From assembly GCF_037975245.1 (NCBI RefSeq), contig NC_092567.1, positions 14,090,876 to 14,154,875 on the forward strand: DNA of 64,000 nt, written 5' to 3'. Position numbers and translations under genes: made by a program. The stretch comes from Apostichopus japonicus. Lineage: Eukaryota > Echinodermata > Holothuroidea > Aspidochirotida > Stichopodidae. This document shows, piece by piece, positions 22,337 through 34,200 of this stretch. The notes beneath the pieces were generated by a model. That model saw only the letters and a list, made by a program, of their open reading frames with translations. It did not search any database and was not told the DNA's origin. Within the stretch, counting starts at the first letter, position 1, and each line of letters starts with the position of its first letter.

Positions 22337-22944
22337 AAATGATAAAAAGTAAGATTTTAGCAACAGCTGACATGTAGCCTACTTTACTACTCTATTCGGT
22401 TTTTCACGATTCTTCGAAAATGTCATGAAAGTTTTCACTGAATAAAAAATCGCACCCTAAAACCATTTTATCGCAGAGTACACTTGTGTAATACAATAAA
22501 AGAAATATATCAATCATATACATGCATGATATACATGCATGCAACAGAGCAAAGATAAATAAAATAATAGGATGATAAGAGAAGGTTGAAAAGAGGCAGA
22601 GTCGTCAGTGTGTATACTAATTAATCTTTTAAGCAATCAATAAAACGATGCTTTATAGAGATTCAAAATGATACATGAGGGATTGCTAAAGATGATTAAG
22701 AATATGATATGCGAACACTCATCCGTTGACAATATATCCGTTATATCATTATAGATATAGTTCAGGGTAAAAACAAAATCACACCTGCTTATAGTACACT
22801 GAGAGGGCAATGGAAAGAAAAGCTGTATTTTGAGCTGCATATAGTGCTAAATGGATTTTGTTAGATTCTGACCAAGTCTCAGTTTAGTTGCACATAATTT
22901 GTTACCCCATAATGTCTCACTAAGTAATCGGTATGGTTGCCACG

Positions 22945-23325
22945 TCACCGGTGAATCGATCACATCACCGTAGAATCGGACACAGCATCGCACAGTCGAT
23001 CACAACAACGTACACTCGATCACATCACAGTGCAGTCGATCACGTCACCGTAGAATCGATCACATCACCGTACAATCGACCACAACCCTACACAATCGAT
23101 CACAGCACCGTACAATCGACCACATCACAGTACAATCAAACACATCACCGTTCAATTGATCACAACACCGTGCAATCGATCACATCACAGTACGATCGAT
23201 CACAACACCATACAATCGAACACATCACAGTACAATTGATCACATCACAGTACAATCGATCACATCACAGTACAATCGATCACACCACTGTACAATCGAT
23301 CACAACACCGTACAATCGATCGCAT
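22945..23325. repeat. 20-bp minisatellite
   Basis: About 19 units of cgatcacatcaccgtacaat, imperfect. Three units make 60 nt, which keeps a 146-codon frame open with a 20-residue period; read as a repeat artefact. Confidence 0.92.
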
Positions 23326-25299
23326 TGCCATGTGTGTGTGTGTGAGGGTCTGCATTTCCATGTTAATCTGTAAATGAAATTGATTCCGCTTTAACTTTTC
23401 ATTTTTAATGTATGAAAAGCCCGTTCTGTTTTGTGAGTGTATTTAAATATCATTATTATAATTTTTGTTAATGATTATGTTTATATAGTTGGAGCATTAA
23501 ACTCTGTTGAACCGCGTTTGATTTTTATGACACGTACGGGGTTTTAGTACGGTAATAAAGAGTTTGTGAGGCTTATTATATATTCTCTTTAAAAATTGGA
23601 TTTCTTTTTAATATCGTGTACCATGTTAAAAACGTGATATTTGTGCTATTATCAGAAGCAATTACCACACCGCTGAGAATTAATATTTACTTTATGATAA
23701 CGAGAGCTTGTTCTTAATGATTTTGAACGATAAGATGAGCCTATAAAACCTGTGATGAAACTTTTATGAGATATGAAAGACTACTCTTGTATATGTTCAT
23801 GGATTGACAACTATATGATATAGTATAAAGGAAGTAATATCCAAAGATTAATCACTAATTCGTATATAGACGTTGCGTCTATTTTGGTTCACTAGTTGGT
23901 ACAAAAATCCAATGTTTGTTAGATATTTATTCCACTTATTGGATGACTTCATGGTTACCAACGAAAAACCCATTGTGACATAAACCAGTAGAGTTTGAGA
24001 AAGGAGATTTCACAAATATTTTCTTGTGGAGTTTGTAATGCTGTCAGAGCTCAACCGTTGTATAATAACTGTTCAAATAATATGCTTAAAAAAAAACGTG
24101 CAAAAGTGCTCCTTTTCATAAATTTTAGCGCAATTTTCTTAATGACAACAATTTCCCCAGTGGCGTACTAAAAGGGTGAAGGTGCGGGTCCGCCCGGATA
24201 CCAATCAGGGAGGTGCTTTGCTACAGCCCCATGCCCCCCCCCAAGTCCTTACTGTTTTTTTTTTAAATCATTGTGTAATCCGATAGCGCCTTTTGCATTT
24301 AAGCCACCTTACATGAAACAAATTTTTCTCAAAATGGAGGGGAAGGTCTTAGACACCTCCCCCAGGACGGCATTCCCGGCACAGGGTGACAAAAGGAAGA
24401 ATCCGCCATGGGTGTCAGCTATTCTGGGAAGGCACTGGATTTACCATATATATATATAGTTTCTTTTCTTGTCCCTTTATGTTCTGTAGGCTATGAGTCA
24501 AAAGGTTATACCGACCAACAACAGTTCATGTTCCCGTTGGCACAATGGATGTACACGTAATCATGCAAGGTATAAGGCCCATTGCACCATTTCTTTTCTA
24601 TTTACCCGTTGTGATAAATCTGGTATCAATGGAGGCGTTAACGTTGGTCAAGACGATAATGAAGTGAGGGCCAGAGAGGGGAAGGGGATATGGTGACTGA
24701 CCAGTCGTCCAACCGGAGATGGGCACAGAGCAATAGGGGGGGGGGGGGGTGGTGGAGGCTATTAGCCGCCAAATAAATCCGATATTAAGCAAGTGCAGTA
24801 CAACTTGTTCCATAGTTCTACCTACGCGTGTTGTTATCACTAAGAGAGTAAACGAAGTAAATTAAACGTCTACAAGCTTTAAATGCATAAAAGAATATAT
24901 TTTTTTAGCTCCACTCACATTCAAGCAGGTTTTGTTATATTTAAGGATGAATTTAGTCTTAATACGTCATATCGACTGTCCAAAAATAGGAATGAGTTGA
25001 GTGCCGGCAATGTTTCTGTATATAGTCGGGTTTGCGAGATATCAATCTTTAAAGTATGCTCAAGTCCTGGAATGCTCCTTTAAGGATAAGTCGATGATGA
25101 CGTCAGTTCCACAGTGTAGGCCTGAATGTTAATCCATTGTTTAACAAGAGCACAACATGCGCTATGGTTTCTTGCTTAGTGGAATATTAAAGTGGTGTAT
25201 GTCCTCACCCAACATATTAATATTTATGTCCACGTATACCAGATATTAACCAACAACTGTATTCCATGTTTGGATATAATCTGATTTAAGGTTTTGGCG

Positions 25300-25825
25300 T
25301 TATTAAGAATTTAAAAATTTGTCCCCTCCCCAAATACTTGGGCCCAATAAAATTTGCGTCCAAATGGCCCCTAATATATTTGGCCCAAATAATGTGGCTA
25401 AAAGATTTAATTGCCCCCCCCCCCCACCGACATTGAATCCCAAAAACTGTGGGCCCCAAAATATTGGGCCCCACAAATTCGTGCCGGAATGCATTTGAGG
25501 TGAAAATAAAACATTTGGGCCCACTCAGCCCAAGAATGGGCTCAGGAGTTTTTGGGACCCAGATGGCCTACATGTACCAGCTATTAACCAACAAAGGTCG
25601 CAAGTTATTACAATGTAAAGTCGTACGTTTGACCCCATAACCTCATTAATATTCATAAGGTCAGCGCCAAAAACGATAGGGCACACCTCACTATAATACA
25701 TCCACATAAATCCAACACTCCGTTGTTGGGTTATCGTGAATCAAAGCAAGTGTAACAGACGCACACACACGCTAACCCGACTGCATAGGTTTATTTGCTT
25801 CCAGCAAGAAACCAAAAATGGCAAT
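25300..25825. repeat. Interspersed repeat, copy A
   Basis: Shares with 33275-33752 a gggcccaaa-rich block, cctcattaatattcataagg, cagacgcacacac and a terminal cagcaag(g)aaaccaaaaatg. No inverted ends were resolved; family unknown. Confidence 0.75.
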
Positions 25826-27329
25826 AACTCAACCAAAACATTGTTCCTGTAACTTCATATGAACAGCAGAGCACCATTGGTCGACATTAAACACTATTTG
25901 TCATTGATAAACTGTTAATGTACTGTCAATAAACATTTCAATATTCCAGGCCATAGGTCTTGGTTTCCTATTGAGTAGGGTGTTGCTTCTGGGAAACTAA
26001 ACCAATGGATAGTGTGTTAAACTAAGTAGGCCAGCCTCTTTAATTGATAGGCCTCGGATGTTCCGAGGGTTGTTTCTCGATTCTGGGGTGATAACAGATT
26101 TGTTTAGCGATCTATATATCAAAATTAACTTGGTGCTCTCAGTCAACCTTCAAGTTGTTTTCTGATGTTCACGCTCATTAAATATTATGTCTCTTCGTAA
26201 TGATCTCGTTAATGACTGTAAAACTGATAGTTGGAAAATATTGAATCAGTAGGCCTTATACATTTACGACAAAGTTGTATTTCAGAACTTGGGATTAATC
26301 TCGACACTTTGTCTTGGGAGAGGATGCAAGGGGTGGGGGTGGGGGTGAGGTATGGGCAGTCTCGTAAATAGGTCAGTGCAGCTGGTGTGGACTCATTTTG
26401 CCAGGGCCCTATGGTATGACCGATAACCGCCTGAAAATAAGTGTTTAAAATCATAATATTTATTAGTTTTCTTAAATAATGTTCATTCGTAAATTTCTCA
26501 CACAATAACTATCAAATTGGGAATAAAAACCAAAACCTGTCCTGAACAGAGAAAGCCTGATAGTGCCATATCTAGATGTCAAAAGGTGACAAGTTCGAAA
26601 ACTCAGCCAAAACCAAACTATGACTGGGCTTAGTTGAATGCAGACTCTCCTCTGGGGAGTTGGGGGAGGGTGGAGAGGGGGGGGGGATTGATTGCATATC
26701 ACCTATTTATATCTGGCTATGTTTCTGGTCGAGTTGGCATAATACAGAGTTGTAATGAGACACTTCTTCCTAAGTACAAGTAATTATCAGTGATTTTCCT
26801 GGCACCAGTTTAATCATTGACTCAAGTCACTGTGTTAGTTCTATGGGGGATATTGTTTTACATTCTTCTTGGATTCGCTAACTACCTGATATTTTAGTGA
26901 CTTGAGTATTGTTGTTTAAAACACTGGCGTAATGACCGCAGTTTTGCCCAGGGGTCTAGGTCATGGGTCAGCCTGCCCCTGATGATGACTCCCGGATATG
27001 GATGGAACGAGTGACCAAAGAACATGGAGAGAACTAGAATTGATAGTTATTACGCTATGTTTATTCGATGAATCTTGCACTAAGTAACACATAGATAAAT
27101 ACATATATATATATCTATACAATGGAGATTATAGTATCTTAAATGAAAAAAAATGCTGCACAGTGAAGCATAAACAACTGCTTTAAAGCCTGGGTTGTAT
27201 ATACAGCACACTGATGGACAATATAGTGAAGATATACATGCTGCAGATGTGACCATTAAACCAACAATGAAACAATATGGTGAATTCTCATTCTAAACAA
27301 ACAAATATATTATCACTAGTCTTATATCC

Positions 27330-29346
27330 TTTACATAAACCAACCAATGTAATCAGTTTACCAACTTCACATAAAATCATTACCCAACTGATATAATCAT
27401 AAACTGTTTACCTATCTTACATAATCACCATTATCATATACATGTATCATAAACTGTTTACATCCCTTCCGTAATCATCCTCACCAAACTGATGTAATCA
27501 TAAACTGTTTACCTCCTTTCTATATAATCATCCTTACCAAACTGATGTAATCATAAACTGTTTACCTCCATTCTGTATAATTATCCTTACCAAACTGATG
27601 TAGGCATAAACTGTTTACCAATCTTATGTTATCATCCTTACCAAACTGATGTAATCATAAACTGTTTACCTCCCTTCTATATAATCATCTTTACCAAACT
27701 ATGTAATCATAAACTGTTTACCAATCTCACATGATCACCATTATCATAAACATGTAATCATAAACTGTTTACCTCCATTCCGTAATCATCCTTATCAAAC
27801 TGATGAAATCATAAACTGTTTTCCTTCTTTCTGTATAACCATCCTCACCAAACTGATATAATCATAAAATGTTTACAAATCTTATGTAATCATCCTTACC
27901 AAACTGATAAAATCATAAACTATTTACCTCCTTTCTGTATAATCATCATTACCAAACTGATGTAATCATAAACTGTTTACCAATCTTACATAATCACCAT
28001 TATCATATACATATAATCATAAACTGTTAACCTCCCTTACGTAATCATCCTTATCAAACTGATGTAATCATAAACTGTTTACCTCCCTTCTGTATAATCA
28101 TCCTTACCGAACTGATGTAATCATAAACTGTTTACCAATCTTATGTAATCCTTACCAAACTGATGTAATCATTAACTGTTTACCTCCCTTCTGTATAATC
28201 ATCTTTACCAAACTGATGTAATCATAAACTGTTTACCTCCTTTCTATATAATCATCCTTACCAAACTGATGTAATCATAAACTGTTTTCCAATCTGATGT
28301 AATCATCCTTACCAAACTGATGTAAACATAAACTGTCTACCTCCTTTCTGTATAACCATCCTCGCCAAACTGATGTAATGATAAACTGTTTACCTCCTTT
28401 CTATATAATCATCCTTACCAAACTGATGTAATCATAAACTGTTTACCAATCTTATGTAATCCTTACCAAACTGATGTAATCATAAACTGTATACCTCCTT
28501 TCTGTATAATCATCTTTACCAAACTGATGTAATCATAAACTGTTTACCTCCTTTCTATATAATCATCCTTACCAAACTGATGTAATCATAAACTGTTTAC
28601 CAATCTGATGTAATCATCCTTACCAAACTGATGTAAACATAAACTGTCTACCTCCTTTCTGTATAACCATCCTCGCCAAACTGATGTAAACATAAACTGT
28701 TTACCTCCTTCCTGCATAACCATCCTTACCAAACTGATGTAATCATAAACTGTTTACCTCCCTTCTGTATAATCATCCTTACCAAACTGATGTAATCATA
28801 AACTGTTTACCTCCTTTCTATATAATCATCATTACCAAACTGATGTAATCATTAACTGTTTACCTCCTTTCTGTATAATCATCTTTACCAAACTGTTGTT
28901 ATCATAATCTGTTTACCAATCATATTTAATCATCCTTAGAAAACTGATGTAATCATAAACTGTTTACCAATCTGATGTTATCATCCTAACCAAACTGATG
29001 TAATCATAAACTGTTTACCTCCCTTCTGTATAACTATCCTTACCAAACTGATGTAATCATGAACTGTTTACCTCCCTTCTGTATAATCATCTTTACCAAA
29101 CTGATGTAATCATAAACTGTTTACCTCCTTTCTATATAATCATCCTTACCAAACTGATGTAATCATAAACTGTTTACCAATCTGATGTAATCATCCTTAC
29201 CAAACTGATGTAATCATAAACTGTATACCTCCTTTCTGTATAATCATCCTTACCAAATTGATGTAATCATAAACTGTTTACCTCCCTTCTGTATAATCAT
29301 CTTTACCAAACTGATGTAATCATAAACTGTTTACCAATCTTATGTA
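27330..29346. repeat. 2-kb minisatellite with 51/53-bp units
   Basis: About 38 units of tgtaatcataaactgtttac followed by either ctcctttctgtataatcatc or caatcttatgtaatcatc, then cttaccaaactga. The two unit types measure 53 and 51 bp and are mixed in a higher-order pattern. No gene. Confidence 0.93.
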
Positions 29347-29524
29347 CAACCTAAAAAGCCTTATAATTATTGCCTGCTTACCGTGTTTACACAAATTAAC
29401 ATTGAGCTAATCTCAACATCACCTATACAGATGGTTACCATTAATTCATTATCATACCTACCCATCCAGTTTGACTTTATCACGATTAAGAGGTTACTTC
29501 TCAATGGGGGGCGGGCTTTCCAGC

Positions 29525-29895
29525 TAGTGGCGGAGCGTCCATACAGTCAGGGGGCGGATCCCCCCCCCCCCGACAGACTGCTGGCGCCCTTTCAGCTTTT
29601 TACCACTTTTTACTTATTCGCGATTATTGCCTTTTTATTGCGCTCTCATCTACCTATTGACATTTGTCACAGTTTGTTGGTGTAATTTGGCGATGACACC
29701 TATTTATTCTTCGTTTATCTGCAAATTAGCCAGGCCCGGAAAGGGTCATTTCAGGCGATCAAGGTAGTATGTTTACTCAAAAAAAATCTGTACGCTACGC
29801 ACCAACCTGTGGTGGCGCTCCGCTTAGATAGTGTCGAAAGCGCCCCTGCAGACCATTCTCGCCCCTCCTGACCAATACCCCTAGCTCCGCCACTG
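29525..29895. mobile_element. hAT-type MITE (CAGTGGCGGAGC family)
   Basis: Inverted ends TAGTGGCGGAGC / GCTCCGCCACTG, target duplication TTTCCAGC (29517-29524) / TCTCCAGC (29896-29903). Same family as 50782-51170 in reverse; both share internal gcgctccgcttagatagtg. Confidence 0.85.
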
Positions 29896-31001
29896 TCTCC
29901 AGCTATCCCCCAGATCCAACAGAGGGTGCTGTCACAAGATCTTACCTAGTTTCTTGAACCTGACAAGCTGTAGTCTCAGACCGTATATCACATTGGTACT
30001 GTGAGCTAATCACAAATAGAATATATATACAACTTACTTTCTAATTATTGTAGACAGGTTTTTGAAACATATTTTCGAAGTTAGAAGTCAAACTAATTAC
30101 TTCAAACACCTTAATTTGTGCATTTTAAATCCTTTTTTATTTAACCTTGAACTAGTCAATTTCCAAGCATGTGTGTATCCAAGCTTATCTGGTGAGTGCG
30201 ACCGTGTTACCTTGATTCAGGAATAATATCACAGCCCCCTTTATCAGAATGCTAGAGAGCCCCTTCCTCTGCTGGAAAGTCTCTACCAATCAATTCTCAA
30301 TAAATATCAAACACGCATATGTACATAGTAATTCAAATGGAATACATAGAGTCACTTAGATAATTTAATAAATTCTGTGTACAACAGTGTTATGCAATCT
30401 AATGTTTGGGTAAACTATGCATAAAGGCTAGGATAATATTACAGTGCATTTGATTCAGCAACACCTTTTAAGATGAAACTTTTTGTGAGAAATGCATGTT
30501 GAGAATTCCAATAGGTTATCCCACCCATCCCGTGGTATGGTTTACTACTCTTATTGAGAACACGTATCTGAACTCATACCTGTGCACACAATATTAGTAT
30601 ATATATTATTTCAGGACTGAAAACAATACATAAAGAATGTGTGTGTCTGCACTTGTTTTGTATCCTGGCTGAGGGCTTGGACAAAGAAATTGCGAGTCCT
30701 CAGACGTGAAGAATCACCAGGTCCTCAGACAAATTCTATTGTTAATATGGATATTGTTAAGATTAGGTAGGGTACGTGGACTTAAAGAGTGTAAAAACAA
30801 TGGGGTCCTCGGTCTGAATGTAAAACACACCTGGGTGAGTCTGTGTCTGTTTAGAGTAGTTTTGAGGAGCTGGGGGGGGGGGAGGAAATTTGGGTTATCT
30901 GTAATATTTCTGTTTGCTGATATGGATGATATATTTGCTGAACTCCAGTGTGTTTGTTAGTTTTGATCCTCTTATCAAGTACTTAATGGAAAGAACCGTA
31001 T

Positions 31002-31273
31002 CTAGACAGGTCTTATCTTCATTTCTGTGTATTTGATGTTATAATGACCTCCAGGTAGAAAATACCACTGTATGCTTGATAGAGCATCATCTGCTGCCAT
31101 GTAGTCACCATTGAGGTTAGATTCTGCACAGTTCTTGTACCACCAGGCACCATGCCTACTAATAGCACAGTTAGTACTGCCAACTGCTTTATCATTGTCC
31201 CTGTCAAAGGTACTGAAGGCAGAGTTACGATGAGTACTCAAAGCATAACCACCAGGGGCACCTCCATCTGTGT
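31002..31273 (-). CDS. FReD protein exon 7 (fibrinogen domain end, stop)
   Basis: Acceptor tttaattcacag|AC. Codes DTDGGAPGGYALSTHR, the calcium-site DRDND, NCAISRHGAWWYKNCAES, then WYFLPGG and MKIRPV-stop. Second Cys pair and the WW aromatic patch of the recognition pocket are present. Confidence 0.93.
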
Positions 31274-34200
31274 CTGTGAATTAAACAAGTACAGATATTC
31301 CATTAAACTACAATCAATCACAATTAAGGGACCTATCACAATATAGATACATTAAACAATTGGTAAATATGATTGGATGTATGTTGAATCTGGGCAGTTC
31401 CGTAAACTCGGACGTACATTTCGTATAGTTTATTGGTTCATATCTAAATGAGTATTCATATGAGATAACTTTTAATTTGGACATTGTGTGTCATCTGCCC
31501 TCCATAAAAAATAATGTGGGATTTTCATATTGTAACGTACCTCCCTCTGTTTCACAACTATAGTATTCTTACAACATCGCAGCATGTTCTGTAACTACGG
31601 AGGACAATTTATCTCAATACTATACAGTACATTTATATAGTAGTCAACATCAACCTGACACCTACAGAGACTAAAAACTCTAGCCCTAAAATCTGGGGTA
31701 ATATATAGTTGAAAGAAGCTCCATTTGTCAACAAAAAAACATTTGAACCACGAACCAAAAAAGTTTGGTGAATCCCTGCCAAATAAACTCCATGTTGAAA
31801 AAGGTTTACATGATGAACTTAATAAACAACCAAGTCAATGCAACATTCATTCAAATTGGCACCACCAAGTTGGCATCAACAATTCCAAAATATACCAAAT
31901 ATGAAATTCATATAATTTGGTACCATTGAATCAGGGCTAACTACATACCAAAAATTAGATTCATCCACGTTTTTTCCACTTAGCTGAGCGGTACTACAAG
32001 AATTTGACCCATGCTGACCTCATATGACCTTTGATCTTTAACAGCATTAGTAGGTTTTGTACTCACCATGGGCAACTTACATACAATGTGTGAGACGTAT
32101 TCAAGTTAACACCATGTGAGCCTGGGTACGAAGTCTTTAGTGCTGATCAATGTTGACGTTAATGACTTTTTACCTCTTTACAATCAATAAGGGTTACTCA
32201 TATTGGGTAATCTACATTCCACCTCTAAGTCTGTAAGTGCAAAGTTTACACTACTAAGTTAACCAGGAGCTATTGACTTCAAATGACCTTTGACCTTATG
32301 CTTAATCTCTGTGACAGACTACATTATATATCACTACACAGCAGGGCATTTATGCTTAATCTCTGTGACAGTCTACATAACAGGTCACTAAACAGCATGA
32401 CATTTATGCTGAATCTCTGTGACAGTCTACATCACATATCACTTCACAGCAGGACATTTATGCTTAATCTCTGTGACAGTCTACATCACATGTCACTTCA
32501 CAGCAGGACATTTATGCTTAATCTCTGTGACAGTCTACATCACATATCACCATACAGCAGAACATTTATGCTTAATCTCTGTGACAGTCTACATCACATA
32601 TCACTTCACAGCAGGACATTTATGCTTAATCTCTGTGACAGTCTACATCACATACGGTATCACTGCACAGCAGGACATTCATGCTTAATCTCTGTGACAG
32701 TCTACATCACATATCACTACACAGCAGGACATTTATGCTTAATCTCTGTGACAGTCTACATCACATATCAATACACAACAGGACATGTATGCTAAATCTC
32801 TGTGACAGTCTACATCACATATCACTGCACAACAGGACATTTATGCTTAATCTCTATGACAGTCTACATCACATATCACTACACAACAGGACATGTATGC
32901 TAAATCTCTGTGACAGTCGTTATCACATTTCACTGCACAGCAGGACATTTATGCTTAATCTCTGTGACAGCTAGTCTGCATTACATATCACCGTCCATCA
33001 GGACATTTATGCTTAATCTCTGTGACAGTCTACATCACATATCACTGTTGTATTTGAGTCATGTTTTATCTCAGCTTCTCACGGTTAGCAAGTTGTGCTT
33101 GTCTTTGTGTGATACCTTAGCATGTCACTGTACGAACATGGTTTCTATGTCTTTTCATGCTGCATTGACTGTCATTTTGCTCGGTTTATGAACTGCATAA
33201 CATATGATGTATTAACATTTTCACTGCCAGTAGGCCTAATTATGCTTGATTTATGTCATGTCTTAACAGATCACAAATGTGGGCCCAAATAGTTCAAAAA
33301 ATAATGGACCCCTTAAATTCGGGCCCAAAGAATGTGTCCCAAAATGCATTTGCGGTGGAAATAAAATTTGGGCAGACCTGGCCGAAAAAAGGGCGAGAAA
33401 TTTTTAGACCCAGATTGCCCCAAAATTTAGGCCTACATGTACCGGCCAGCAATGAACTACCGATTCTAAACCAAATTAAATTTGGCTACAATCCAACTTA
33501 ATGTTGCAGAGTTATTGCAATGTAAAGATTTTTAGGTTTGGCTCTATAACCTCATTAATATTCATAAGGTCAGCGTCAGAACCAATAGGGCACACCTTCC
33601 CATTATAACACATCTACACATTGAGAATGACAAATATCCATCACTCCATCACGGCGGACTTCAGCAAGCGTCACAGACGCACACAAACACACACTCACAC
33701 ACACTTAACTACATAGGTTCCTTTGCTTCAAGCAAGGAACCGAAAAAATGAACGACATACAAAGAAATAAAAACAACAGAACATGATATTTAATAGTACA
33801 GTGAAGTTGTATACAACAAACACAGAGAGAAACCTATAATTTGGACAAACCTGCAGTTCCACTGTAATTTCCCAGTCCAGACAGTGTGTAATTGTCACTT
33901 TCATCGTTGATCCGGAAGAAGTCAAACTTTGCGTAGTATGGAGCTCCATGTTTGTTCACCATATCGATCCGCAGTTGATAGTCACCTTGATTGGTGAGGT
34001 CATACAACTTATCATTTCCCAACCAAAACTCATGGTCCAGCTCACCAAAGCCTTCTTTATAGCTCGTCCAGTTACGATAGAAGTCAACGGAACCATTAAC
34101 ACGACGTTGGAATACCTGTATATAATGTAAGAATGAAAGAATAATTCCAAATTATTTTCAATAACATTTCAATGTGAAAGTGCAGTTAACTTCTTTGTAG

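Larger units (their letters stand above)
16261..31001. other. Gene-poor repeat-rich spacer
   Basis: Between the troponin T 5' end and the FReD 3' end. Apart from the listed repeats and elements I see scattered poly-G/poly-C tracts (16722, 19244, 20581, 24729, 25415) and no exon with splice sites plus recognisable protein. Confidence 0.6.

Noticed and set aside
22933-23373. 146-residue His/Ser/Thr-rich frame
   Set aside because: 20-bp minisatellite; the period of three units keeps the frame open.
24163-24440. CAGTGGCGTACTAAAAGG block with poly-C
   Set aside because: Looks like another hAT-type fragment, but the right end and TSD were not resolved.
32283-32974. 170-residue repetitive frame (LNLCDSLHHIS type)
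   Set aside because: Product of a 54-bp minisatellite whose unit is a multiple of three; several frames are open at once and nothing resembles a protein family.
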